A stretch of 64,000 bases of DNA from Cryptosporangium phraense (GTDB lineage Bacteria; Actinomycetota; Actinomycetes; Mycobacteriales; Cryptosporangiaceae), in NCBI RefSeq assembly GCF_006912135.1, contig NZ_VIRS01000006.1, positions 186,001 through 250,000 of the forward strand, in the 5' to 3' direction. Positions 24,103 through 32,533 of the stretch are shown here, piece by piece. A program made the translations under genes and the position numbers. The notes under the pieces are model-generated. The model did not search any database and had not been told where the DNA came from. It saw only the letters and a list, made by a program, of their open reading frames with translations. How positions within the stretch are numbered: the stretch's first letter is position 1; each line of letters starts with the position of its first letter.

Positions 24103-26757
24103 ATGGGAGCCGATCCGAAGGACCGCTTCTCGGTCCTGGGACCGGTGCGCGGGCGGCGCACCGGTAGCCCGGTCGACGTCGACTCGCGGCCACTGCGGTT
24201 GATGCTCGCGCTCCTGCTGGCCCGGCCGAACGAGCAGATCGACACCGCCGAATTCGCCGAGCTGCTCTGGGGTCACGAGCCGCCGGCAGACGCCGTCCCG
24301 CGGATCGTCCAGCTGGCCGAGTCGCTGATCCGTCTCGTCGGCCCGGCGTTGGTCCACCGCGACGGCGGGCTCCGGATCCGGCTGAGCGCCGACGAACTGG
24401 ACCTGCTGGCCTTCCGCCGGAAGGCCGAAGCGGCCCGGTCCGCCGTCCGCGACGGGGACGACGCCGGCGCCGTCCCGCTCTTCGTGGACGCGCTCGAGAT
24501 GTGGCAGGACCGGTGCGCGGCCGGCCTGGAACCGACGTCCCGCCTGCACCCGGCCTTCGTCGCGGTCGAACGCGAACGGTCGCACGTCGCCCGGGAGATG
24601 GCGGACGCGGCGCTGGCCTCGGGGCAGTCGCACGCGATCCGGCACGTCCTGGCGGCCGCGGCCGAGTGGGATCCGGCCGACGAGGCGCTCCGACGCCGGA
24701 TCGCCCAGCTCGACGCCCGGCCGGCACCCGAACCCCACCGAGTGCGCCCGGCCCAGCTGCCCCCGTCGCCGTGGTTGTTCACCGGCCGGGACGCGGAGCT
24801 GCGTCAACTCGACCGGCTCCTGGCCGACCCCGGTGCCGACGCGGTCGTCACCGCGGCCATCGACGGCATGCCCGGCGTCGGCAAGTCGACCCTGGCCGTC
24901 CGCTGGGCGCGATCGGCCGCCGCCGGGTTCCCCGACGGGCAGCTGTTCGTCAACCTCCGCGGTTTCGACGCCGGCGGAGCCGTGGTTGCCCCCGGGGAGG
25001 CGCTGACCGGATTCCTGACCGCTCTCGGCGTCCCCCACGACCGGATCCCGGCGACGGTCGCCGACCGGACGGCGCTCTTCCGCAGCGTCGCGGCCGGCAA
25101 GAAACTGCTGATCCTGATCGACAACGCCCGCGACTCCGACCACGTGCGTCCGCTTCTTTCCGGCACCGCCGGCTGCCTGGTGCTCGTCACCAGCCGCCAC
25201 CGGCTGTCCGGTCTGGCCACCGAGCAGGGCGCGCACCTCCTCACGCTGAACCTGCCGTCGATCGAGGACGCGCGGGAGGCGCTGCGCCGCCGGCTGGGCT
25301 CCGATCGCGTCGACGCCGAACCGGCCGCCGCCGACGACATCATCGACGGGTGCGGGCGGTTGCCGCTCGCGATGGCGGTCGTCGCGGCGAGGGCGGCCGC
25401 CCATCCCGAGGAGACGCTGACGTTCGTCGCCGACGAGATCCGCGCCGGCCGCGGCACGCTCGATCCGTTCACCGCCGACGAGCCCGGCGCCGACCTGCGG
25501 ACCGTCTGCTCGTGGTCCTATCAGTTGCTGACCGAACCGGCCGCGCGCGTGTTCCGGCTGCTGTCCGTCCACCCGGGTCCGGACTTCAGCCTCCCGGCGA
25601 TAGCCGGGCTGGCCGGCCTGCCGATTCGCCTGGCCACGCGCCTGGTCGGCGAGCTCACCCGCAGCCGGCTGCTGACCGAGCACCGCAGCCGCCGGTACGT
25701 CTTCCACGACCTCATCCGGGCCTACGCGATGGAGCTGTCGGCGACGACGGACGCCGACGCGGATCGCGACGCCGCGCTCGGCCGCCTGACCGAACAGCTG
25801 GAGCGGACCGCCCACCGGGCGAACGCGCTGCTCATGCCGACGATGCCGCTGGAGGAGCTGGACGGCGGGGAACAGCTGGTCACCGCGGAACCGATCGACG
25901 ATCTCGAGACGGCGCTGGCCTGGTTCGGCGCCGAGCAGGAGGTGCTGGAGGCGACCATCCGGGCGATGACCGGCCGGTGCGCCCGTCCGCCCTGGCGACT
26001 GACCCTGACGCTCTTCCCCTACTACCAGCGCGTCGGGGCCTTCCCGGCCTGGATGTCGACGACCCGCTGGGCGCTGGAATCCGCGATTGCCGACGCTGAC
26101 CAGCTGGGGGAGGCCCACATGCTGCGGATGCTGGCCACGGCCGAGCTCAACGTGCGCGCCCCCGAGGCCAGCGCCGAGCATCTGCGGTCCGCCGGCGCCC
26201 TGTTCGAGGCGCTGGGCCGCCCGGTCGAACGTGGATACACGCTCTGCTACCTGGGCTTCGTCCGGCTCTCCGAAGGGCGCGACCACGAGGTCGTCGAGTT
26301 CCACGATGCGGCGCTGCGCCTCTTCCACGCGGCCGGACACCGCCGGGGCAGAGCCGTCGCGCTGCACGGGATGAGCTACTGCCTGGCCCGGCTCGGCGAA
26401 CACGACGCGGCCCTGCGTCATCTCGAGACCGTGGTGAAGATCTACGAGGCGGACGGCGACGACCATGCCGTCGCGTTCTGCCTCTCGCTGGTCGCCGAGG
26501 TCCAGCACGGCCTCGAGCAGTACGAACGCTCGATCGACACCCGGCTGGACGCGATCCGCCTGTTCACCGAGACCGGCGATGCCACCGAGGTCGCGCTCTC
26601 GCACGACCGGCTCGCGCGTACCTACACGGCGATGGGCCGACGAGCGGATGCCGACCGGTCGGTGCGCAACGCGCTGACGATCGCCGAGCGCGCCGGCTTC
26701 GCCCGCACCCGGAAAGAACTGCGAGAACTCCGATGGCACCCGGCCTACGGCCCCTAG
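24103..26757 (+). CDS. AfsR/SARP-like regulator: BTAD, NB-ARC and TPR domains
   Basis: An 884-residue STAND-type regulator from ATG 24103. The first 90 residues look like a degenerate winged-helix domain (FSVLGPVRGRR, LMLALLLARPNEQIDTAEFA), followed by a BTAD-like helical part (about 95-205). The NB-ARC ATPase has Walker A GMPGVGKST (255-263), Walker B-like KLLILIDNARD and the GCGRLPLAMAVVAAR motif. The last 330 residues form TPR repeats (YTLCYLGFVRLSEGRDHEVV, ALHGMSYCLARLGEHDAALR). AfsR-type proteins activate secondary metabolism. The DNA-binding part is less regular than in classical SARPs. The stop overlaps the next NB-ARC gene by 25 bases, or one base if that gene starts at GTG 26757. Confidence 0.85.
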   Translation: MGADPKDRFSVLGPVRGRRTGSPVDVDSRPLRLMLALLLARPNEQIDTAEFAELLWGHEPPADAVPRIVQLAESLIRLVGPALVHRDGGLRIRLSADELDLLAFRRKAEAARSAVRDGDDAGAVPLFVDALEMWQDRCAAGLEPTSRLHPAFVAVERERSHVAREMADAALASGQSHAIRHVLAAAAEWDPADEALRRRIAQLDARPAPEPHRVRPAQLPPSPWLFTGRDAELRQLDRLLADPGADAVVTAAIDGMPGVGKSTLAVRWARSAAAGFPDGQLFVNLRGFDAGGAVVAPGEALTGFLTALGVPHDRIPATVADRTALFRSVAAGKKLLILIDNARDSDHVRPLLSGTAGCLVLVTSRHRLSGLATEQGAHLLTLNLPSIEDAREALRRRLGSDRVDAEPAAADDIIDGCGRLPLAMAVVAARAAAHPEETLTFVADEIRAGRGTLDPFTADEPGADLRTVCSWSYQLLTEPAARVFRLLSVHPGPDFSLPAIAGLAGLPIRLATRLVGELTRSRLLTEHRSRRYVFHDLIRAYAMELSATTDADADRDAALGRLTEQLERTAHRANALLMPTMPLEELDGGEQLVTAEPIDDLETALAWFGAEQEVLEATIRAMTGRCARPPWRLTLTLFPYYQRVGAFPAWMSTTRWALESAIADADQLGEAHMLRMLATAELNVRAPEASAEHLRSAGALFEALGRPVERGYTLCYLGFVRLSEGRDHEVVEFHDAALRLFHAAGHRRGRAVALHGMSYCLARLGEHDAALRHLETVVKIYEADGDDHAVAFCLSLVAEVQHGLEQYERSIDTRLDAIRLFTETGDATEVALSHDRLARTYTAMGRRADADRSVRNALTIAERAGFARTRKELRELRWHPAYGP

Positions 26758-28034
26758 TGACGACCGACCGGAACGGGGCGGTGGTGCGCCTGGGCGATCT
26801 TCTCCGGGCCGCCCGGCACGCCCGGGGCCTGACCATCGAGGAGACCTGCGCGCTCGCCGGCGTCGGCGTCCGGACGCTCAGCGACGTGGAGCGCCACCGC
26901 ATCACCCGGCCCCACCGACGTACGGTCGAGGCCCTGGTGGAGGTCCTCGGCGTCGTGGAGTCCGACCGTCGGGCGATCTGGGCGGCCGCGCGTCCGGTCG
27001 GTGAGCAGCAGCCTCCGCAGCCGAATCGTCTGATCGGGCGCGACCGGGAGGCCGCGTCGTTCCGGGCCTGGCTCGACGGGCGGCCCGGCGCGGACGTCCG
27101 GCCGGTGGTGGTGTCCGGCCTGCCGGGGGCCGGGAAGACCGCGTTCGCCCGCTGGATGATTCAGGAGTCCGCCTCCCGCTTCCCCGGCGGGGCCGTCGTG
27201 GCCGAGCTGGGTGGGTCCGGTACCGCGGCCGCCTTACGGCTGCTCCTGCGACAGCTGGGTGAGCCGGACGACCGGATCCCCGATTCGGTGGACGAGCAAG
27301 GTCGACGGTTCCGGGCGCTCCTCCGCGAACAGCCCCGGTCGATCGTCCTGGACGACGCGGCCGGCGAGGCCGACGTCCGCCCGCTGCTTCCCGACGAGGG
27401 GCCGAGCCTGGTGATCGTCACCAGCCGGCACGTGCTGGGTGGCCTGGCGGCGGCCCACCGCGTCCCGCTCGGCGAACTCGACGTCGAGCACGCGGCCGCG
27501 CTGATCGGCACGCTCGCCGGTCCGGAACGCGTCGACGCCGAGCCGGGCGCCGCGGCCGAGCTGGCTCGGCTGTGCGGGTATCTGCCGCTGGCGTTGTGTG
27601 CGGTCGCGAACAGGCTGGCCAGCCGGCCCGACTGGCGCCTGGCCGACCACGTGGAACGCCTCCGGTCCCAGGACGATCGGCTGACCCGGCTCAGCTCGGG
27701 CGACGCGCAGGTGCGAACGGCTCTTCAGAGCCACTGGCGTCGGCTGAACGACCGTCAGCGGGAATCGTTCCGCCGCCTCGCGTTGGCCGGGCCCGGCCCG
27801 GTGACCGCCCGGTCGGCCGCCGCGCTGTTCGGCACCACGGTCGAGGCCGCCGACGAGGCGTTGGAGGAGCTCGCCGACGGCAGCCTCCTCACCCCGGAAC
27901 CGGTCGGCCGCGACTATCGGCTCAACAGCGTGCTGCGGTTGTTCGCGCGCGAACTGCTGGCCGACGTGGCGTCGGCCGCCGACGTTGAACGACGGCGGGA
28001 AAGGCCGGCCGGGCCGTCGGCTTTCCGCCGGTGA
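26733..28034 (+). CDS. XRE helix-turn-helix/NB-ARC ATPase, TPR-less companion of the AfsR-like protein
   Basis: A 433-residue protein. An XRE-type helix-turn-helix occupies about 18-75 (LGDLLRAARHARGLTIEET, then VGVRTLSDVERHR). The NB-ARC module has Walker A GLPGAGKTA (129-137), a weakened Walker B SIVLDDAAGEAD, RHxL-type sensor VTSRHVLGG and CGYLPLALCAVANR, then a winged-helix part. It ends without the TPR array usual for such regulators, so it may need a partner. GTG 26757 is an alternative start that would touch the previous stop. Probably co-transcribed with the AfsR-like gene. Confidence 0.8.
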   Translation: MAPGLRPLVTTDRNGAVVRLGDLLRAARHARGLTIEETCALAGVGVRTLSDVERHRITRPHRRTVEALVEVLGVVESDRRAIWAAARPVGEQQPPQPNRLIGRDREAASFRAWLDGRPGADVRPVVVSGLPGAGKTAFARWMIQESASRFPGGAVVAELGGSGTAAALRLLLRQLGEPDDRIPDSVDEQGRRFRALLREQPRSIVLDDAAGEADVRPLLPDEGPSLVIVTSRHVLGGLAAAHRVPLGELDVEHAAALIGTLAGPERVDAEPGAAAELARLCGYLPLALCAVANRLASRPDWRLADHVERLRSQDDRLTRLSSGDAQVRTALQSHWRRLNDRQRESFRRLALAGPGPVTARSAAALFGTTVEAADEALEELADGSLLTPEPVGRDYRLNSVLRLFARELLADVASAADVERRRERPAGPSAFRR

Positions 28035-28076
28035 TTCCGCCTGGTCGGAGAACCGGTCCCGAGCTCAGATGGAGCC

Positions 28077-28757
28077 ATGACCGTCGTGGTTTCCCATCGT
28101 AAATTCAACCTTCCGACGACGAGTGAGTCCGAAGAGGACCTCGCCGTCGTCGCCGCCAGTCCGGTCGTCCGGGGCGGCTTGGCCCAGCTGCTCGCTCAGA
28201 TTCCCGGGTTCCGGGTCACTGCGCTCACCGAATCGCTCGCCGAGCTGGTGGCCCGTCAGTCCGTGCCGATCGTGGTGATCGATCTGTACGGCCGTCGAGC
28301 GGAGGCGAACGACTCCCAGTTCTGGGCGGGTATGCCGGCCGGCACGCGAGCGATCGCCCTCTGCTCGCCGGACGACCCGCCTCAGCTGCTGACGATGCTC
28401 GTCGGCGGTGTGCACGCGCTCCTGACGCGTGAGGCCACCATCGGCGACCTGCGGACCGCTCTGCATGTCACGCGCAAAGGCGGATTGCACGTCGCCACGG
28501 ATCTCGTCGACGCGGTCGTGGCCCGCGCGCTGCCGCCCGAGAGCCGCGGCGGCCGGGAACTGACGAACCGGGAGATCGAGGCCCTCCGCCTGGTGGCCAA
28601 GGGCTACACGCACGGGCAGGTCAGCACGCGGATGGGCCTGACCGAGTCGACGGTGAACACCTACGTGAAGCGGATCCGCCACAAGCTCGACGCGGGCAAC
28701 AAGGCCGAGCTGACCCGCCGGGCGATCGAGCTCGGGTACGTCGAGCCCGGCGCGTGA
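28077..28757 (+). CDS. LuxR-type regulator with degenerate receiver domain
   Basis: A 226-residue NarL-like protein. The receiver fold is recognisable (LAVVAASPVVRGGLAQLLAQ, VVIDLYGRR), but the metal-binding acid pair normally found as DD in strand 1 is AS here, and the Lys near strand 5 is TRE. Ordinary phosphorylation is therefore doubtful. The C-terminal LuxR helix-turn-helix is intact (LTNREIEALRLVAKGYTHGQ; ESTVNTYVKRIRHKL). It overlaps the ECF sigma gene by four bases (GTGA) and follows the NB-ARC gene by 42, which suggests one regulatory operon. Confidence 0.82.
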   Translation: MTVVVSHRKFNLPTTSESEEDLAVVAASPVVRGGLAQLLAQIPGFRVTALTESLAELVARQSVPIVVIDLYGRRAEANDSQFWAGMPAGTRAIALCSPDDPPQLLTMLVGGVHALLTREATIGDLRTALHVTRKGGLHVATDLVDAVVARALPPESRGGRELTNREIEALRLVAKGYTHGQVSTRMGLTESTVNTYVKRIRHKLDAGNKAELTRRAIELGYVEPGA

Positions 28758-29329
28758 CCGGGGCGTCCATCGGGTGGCGAGCCGCCTGGGAGGCGAACGT
28801 GCGCCCGATCTACGACTTCCTGCTCCGGCTCAACCTCGGTGATCGGCAGGCGGCCGAAGACCAGCTGCAGGAGACGTTCCTGCGGGCCTGGCGCCGGTTC
28901 CGCGACGATGCGGCGCCGGAGCGACCGTGGTTGTTCACCGTCGCACGGAACATCGCGATCGACGCCGGGCGGGCCCGCCGGGCCCGCCCGCACGAGGTCG
29001 CCATCGACGAGTTCTCTCCGCTGGAGCCCCGGCGCGACGAGCTCGACCGGCGCGACGATTTCGACCGGCGCGACGAGTTCGACCGGTTCGTCGAGTCACA
29101 GGTCGTTCGGGCCGCCGTCCGCAGCCTGCGTCCGCACCACCGGGAGACGATCTATCAGCTGTACTACCGGGACCGCACGATCGCCGAGACGGCGCACGAG
29201 CTTGGGATTCCAGCCGGGACCGTCAAGTCGCGGATGAGCGACGGCCTGACCCAGCTGGGTCGGACTCTGCAGAAGCAGGGGTACGTCGCCCGGCCGGCGG
29301 CCGCGAGGGGGCGGCGGCCCCGCCGATGA
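28754..29329 (+). CDS. ECF sigma factor (SigK/SigM-like) with Asp/Arg repeat linker
   Basis: A 191-residue sigma factor from GTG 28754. Region 2 is YDFLLRLNLGDRQAAEDQLQ with ETFLRAWRRF and RPWLFTVARNIAIDAGR. Region 4 is LRPHHRETIYQLYYRDRTIA and GTVKSRMSDGLTQLG. The linker repeats RRDELD-RRDDFD-RRDEFD, three near-identical six-residue units encoded by 18-base repeats, which is unusual. No anti-sigma gene follows; the terminator comes two bases after the stop. It is the last gene of the regulatory stack. Confidence 0.86.
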   Translation: MTGASIGWRAAWEANVRPIYDFLLRLNLGDRQAAEDQLQETFLRAWRRFRDDAAPERPWLFTVARNIAIDAGRARRARPHEVAIDEFSPLEPRRDELDRRDDFDRRDEFDRFVESQVVRAAVRSLRPHHRETIYQLYYRDRTIAETAHELGIPAGTVKSRMSDGLTQLGRTLQKQGYVARPAAARGRRPRR

Positions 29330-29330
29330 C

Positions 29331-29370
29331 ACGAAACGGCCGAGGCGCCTGGACGCCTCGGCCGTTCCGT
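29331..29370. terminator. Strong bidirectional hairpin terminator
   Basis: A 17-base stem with one mismatch (core ACGGCCGAGGCG at 29336-29347, mirrored at 29354-29365, six-base loop) fills the 45-base gap between the convergent sigma and P450 genes. Confidence 0.85.
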
Positions 29371-29374
29371 GCGG

Positions 29375-30571
29375 TCAGCGTGGTGTGCGCACCCGCAACG
29401 ACACGATGCGGTTGAACACCAGCGACGGCTGCCGCGCCAGCGCGTCGTCGACCTGCTCGACGTCGTCCAGATCGCGGAGCAGATCGCGGAACGCGACGCG
29501 AGCCTCCCAGCGCGCCAGTGGCGCACCCAGGCAGTGGTGGATCCCGAAGCCGAACGCGAGGTGACGCGGGTCGGTCCGGCCCACCTCGAAGGGCTCCGGC
29601 CGAGGGCCGAGTCCGGCGCCCAGCGGCGAGACCATCACGAGGGACCCGGCTTCGATGAAGTGCCCGCCCAGCTCCAACGGTTCCTCGGCGACGGCCGGGA
29701 GCGTCGCCTGCAGCGGACCGTCGAAGCGGAGCATCTCCTCGATCGCCCCGGGCAGCAGGTCCGGATCGTCGCGCAGCGCCGCCCGCTGGTCGGGGTGCTC
29801 CAGCAGCTGCCGGAAGCCGTTGACGATCAGGCCGGCCGTCGTCTCGTGCCCGGCCACCATGAGTAGCCACACCATCGAGGTGAGCTCGTCCTCGGTGAGC
29901 CGGTCGTCGCCGTCGCGGGCGGCCACCAGGCCGGAGAGCAGGTCCTCGCCCGGGCTCCGTCGTTTCTCGGCGATCAGGCTCCGGAGCAGGCCCAGCATCT
30001 CCTGCGCCGCCGGTCGGTAGTCCTCGATGCGGGTGGCCGGGCCGGCGCTGATCAGCGTGAAGAGCTGCGAGAGCCTGGCCTCGTCCAGCCGGGGGATACC
30101 GACCAGGGCGCAGAGGACCCGGAACGTGAACCGGAACGCGTAGTCCTCGACGAGGTCGACGGTTCCGCCCGCGTCCAGCCTGATCCGCATCGCGGCGACG
30201 AGCTCGGCGGAGATCGCCTCGATCGTCGGGGCGAGCAGTTCGAGCCGGCGACGGGTGAACGTGCCGGCGACCAGTTTGCGCAGCCGGGTGTGGGCCGGCG
30301 GATTCGCGTTGAGCATGTGGTGGTGCAGGCCCCTGGCCGCCTCCGGAGCCAGGTGCCCGTAGACCTTGCCGCTCGCGCCGCGGCTCACCCGTGGATCCGT
30401 GAGCGCGGCCCGCGCCTCGTCGTAGCCGGTGACGAGCCAGCCCTCCTGGCCGCCGGGCAGCGTCACCCGGTGCACCGGCCCTTTCTCGGTCAGCTCGAGC
30501 AACGTCTGCCGCCGGGCTCCGTCGGGAACGGCCGTGAAAACTGACGGATCGGACGCGGGTTCGGAGGTCAT
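29375..30571 (-). CDS. Cytochrome P450 (first of a tandem pair)
   Basis: A 398-residue soluble bacterial P450. The I-helix oxygen-activation motif is AGHETT, the heme-ligand loop FGFGIHHCLGAPLARWEA with the axial Cys, and the substrate-access side has HHHMLNANPPAHTRLRKLVA typical of CYP107/CYP105-like enzymes. It should hydroxylate a small molecule using an external ferredoxin, and no ferredoxin gene is nearby. The start overlaps the upstream P450 stop (ATGA), so both are made together. Confidence 0.9.
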   Translation of the reverse strand: MTSEPASDPSVFTAVPDGARRQTLLELTEKGPVHRVTLPGGQEGWLVTGYDEARAALTDPRVSRGASGKVYGHLAPEAARGLHHHMLNANPPAHTRLRKLVAGTFTRRRLELLAPTIEAISAELVAAMRIRLDAGGTVDLVEDYAFRFTFRVLCALVGIPRLDEARLSQLFTLISAGPATRIEDYRPAAQEMLGLLRSLIAEKRRSPGEDLLSGLVAARDGDDRLTEDELTSMVWLLMVAGHETTAGLIVNGFRQLLEHPDQRAALRDDPDLLPGAIEEMLRFDGPLQATLPAVAEEPLELGGHFIEAGSLVMVSPLGAGLGPRPEPFEVGRTDPRHLAFGFGIHHCLGAPLARWEARVAFRDLLRDLDDVEQVDDALARQPSLVFNRIVSLRVRTPR

Positions 30572-31740
30572 CGGACGTCCCAGCGCAGGGGCAGGTTGTC
30601 GAGGCCAACCTCGCCGCCGTGTTCACGGATCGGCACCGACGGGTCGAGCCGGTAATCCGGAATCCGGCGATGCCACTCGGTGAGCCCGATCAGCAGTTCC
30701 TGCCGGGCGAGGTGCGCCCCGATGCAGCGGTGCGGCCCGTCGCCGAAAGCGAGGTGGCGGTTTTCGCTGCGGTCGATGACGACCCGGCCGGCGTCGGGGA
30801 AGGCCGCCGGGTCGCGGTTGGCCGAGGCGATCGGGAGCCAGACCATCTGTCCGGCCTTGATCGGGCAGCCGCCCACCGTGGTGTCCTTCGTCGCTTTCCG
30901 GCCCGGCGCGACGAACGCGTAGTAGCGCAGGAACTCCTCGATCGCGACCGGAAACAGGCCGGGGTCGTCGACCAACCGCCGGCGGTCGTCCGGATGGGTC
31001 GCCAGGTGCCACGTCGAGTACGACAACTGGGCGGCGACGGTGTCGAGCCCGGCCATGAACATCAGCAGGCAGAAGGCGAGCAGGTCGCCGTCCGACACTT
31101 TCTCGCCGTCGATGGTCCAGGTGGTGGCGGCGCTCAGCAGGTCTTCGCGCGGATGCTTGCGCCGCTCGGCGATGAGCCCGGAGAAGTAGGCGACGACTTC
31201 GGTCATCGCGCGCATCGCCGCTTCACCGGTCGCGTCGACCTGGTGGAGGATCGACGTTTCCCAGACCTGGAACTGGCCGGCGTCCTCGATCGGCAGGCCC
31301 ATCGTCTCCAGGAAGATCGTGTTGGGGAACCGCAGCGCGACATCGGCCACGTAGTCGCAGCTCCCGCGATCGGCCACGTCGTCGAGGATCTCCCCGATCA
31401 CCTGGTGTATGCGCGGCCGCATCCTCCCCACGGCCGACGGCGCGAAGAACGGAGCCAGCAGACGTCGCCACTTCGTGTGGACCGGCGGGTCGAGCATCTC
31501 CGGGATCCACCGGTACGGCGGGTTGGGCGTGTCCGGAAGTACGGCGCTGCTGGAGAACGTCGCGGGGTCCTGGAAGCACGCCCGGATCGCTTCCATGCTG
31601 CTGGCCAGGATGAACTCGCCATCGTCGGTCTGGCCGACGTGGGCGGGCGCCGCGTTCCGCAAGGTGTCGTACCGGGCGAAGTGCTCGCCCGGCCGGGTCG
31701 CGAGGTTCATCTCGCTGTACACGACGTCGTCACTGCTCAT
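30568..31740 (-). CDS. Cytochrome P450 (second of a tandem pair)
   Basis: A 390-residue P450 with a variant I-helix motif AGLDTVAAQ, in which the usual acid/alcohol pair is Asp-Thr, and the heme loop FGDGPHRCIGAHLARQE. The EILDDVAD and PNTIFLETMGLP segments fit the camphor-hydroxylase-like (CYP101/CYP111) side more than CYP107. The two enzymes are not close paralogues, so they probably act on successive steps. Overlaps the GNAT gene by 11 bases. Confidence 0.89.
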   Translation of the reverse strand: MSSDDVVYSEMNLATRPGEHFARYDTLRNAAPAHVGQTDDGEFILASSMEAIRACFQDPATFSSSAVLPDTPNPPYRWIPEMLDPPVHTKWRRLLAPFFAPSAVGRMRPRIHQVIGEILDDVADRGSCDYVADVALRFPNTIFLETMGLPIEDAGQFQVWETSILHQVDATGEAAMRAMTEVVAYFSGLIAERRKHPREDLLSAATTWTIDGEKVSDGDLLAFCLLMFMAGLDTVAAQLSYSTWHLATHPDDRRRLVDDPGLFPVAIEEFLRYYAFVAPGRKATKDTTVGGCPIKAGQMVWLPIASANRDPAAFPDAGRVVIDRSENRHLAFGDGPHRCIGAHLARQELLIGLTEWHRRIPDYRLDPSVPIREHGGEVGLDNLPLRWDVR

Positions 31741-32491
31741 CGCGTGCCTCGCCGGGGAACGCGAAGAGCCGGTAGCGAGACACGGATTCGAAGCCGACGT
31801 TCCGGTAGACGGGCTCGCCTTCGCTGCTGGCCTGCAGCGTCATCGTCCGGTGCCCCGCCCGGCGGGCGATCCGGGTCGCCTCCAGGGTCAGGGCGCTCGC
31901 GACGCCCCGGCGCCGATAGGCGGGGTCGGTCGCGACGAAGTAGAGCCCGGCGACGTCGGACTCCAGCGCGAGCCGGGTGGTGCCGACGATGCGGCCGTCG
32001 AGGATGCCGGCGAGACGGATACCGTCGCCGCGGTCGAGTTCCCGTTCGACCATCTTGTCCATCGAGGACTCGGTGAAACCGAGGGGACCGGCGTAGGCCC
32101 CGGTGAACTCGCCGACCGAGAAACGGTCGTTCACCTCGACGATGTGCATCCCGTCGGGCGTGCGGCGGTCCGCGGTCGCCTCGAGGTCGACGGCCATGAT
32201 CGGCATCTCGTCGATCGGCGTCGCGCCGCGCTCGAGGAGGCCCTCGGCCGTGCCCGGATCGCTGTCGGCGCCGACCCACCAGCTCCAGGTCGTGCCTTCG
32301 AGGCGGGCCTTCGCCTCCGCGATCGCGGCGTCCAGCGACCGGTCGCGCACCCGCAGGACGCCGTTCATCAGCGGGTGCGGGACGTCGGAGCGGTAGATCG
32401 GCAGGTCGTTGTCGGCGTCGGCGGTGGGGTCCCAGCCGGACCAGAACCGGCGGTTCGCGTCGAGCTGTGGTTGCAGGTTTCGAATGTTCAC
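31730..32491 (-). CDS. GNAT-family acetyltransferase, first gene of the P450 operon
   Basis: A 253-residue protein. The C-terminal half is a clear GNAT domain with the acetyl-CoA loop RRRGVASALTLEATRIA and the end EGEPVYRNVGFESVSRYRLF. The N-terminal half (about 1-115), with TTWSWWVGADSDPG, is a second, degenerate GNAT-like half. Two-domain enzymes of this type occur in antibiotic and mycothiol pathways. It leads a three-gene operon with the two P450s. Confidence 0.82.
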   Translation of the reverse strand: MNIRNLQPQLDANRRFWSGWDPTADADNDLPIYRSDVPHPLMNGVLRVRDRSLDAAIAEAKARLEGTTWSWWVGADSDPGTAEGLLERGATPIDEMPIMAVDLEATADRRTPDGMHIVEVNDRFSVGEFTGAYAGPLGFTESSMDKMVERELDRGDGIRLAGILDGRIVGTTRLALESDVAGLYFVATDPAYRRRGVASALTLEATRIARRAGHRTMTLQASSEGEPVYRNVGFESVSRYRLFAFPGEARDEQ

Positions 32492-32533
32492 GCCGACTGG
32501 ATGCGGACGGATCGGGAAAAGTTCGGGGAGCCG

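Noticed and set aside
24085-26739. An 884-codon minus-strand frame opposite the AfsR-like gene
   Set aside because: Antisense shadow with no motifs; the plus frame has Walker A, NB-ARC and TPR signatures.
24103-28034. NB-ARC proteins as Avs-type antiphage STAND systems
   Set aside because: They carry AfsR-like BTAD and XRE DNA-binding domains and no nuclease or other effector domain, so transcription control is the simpler reading.
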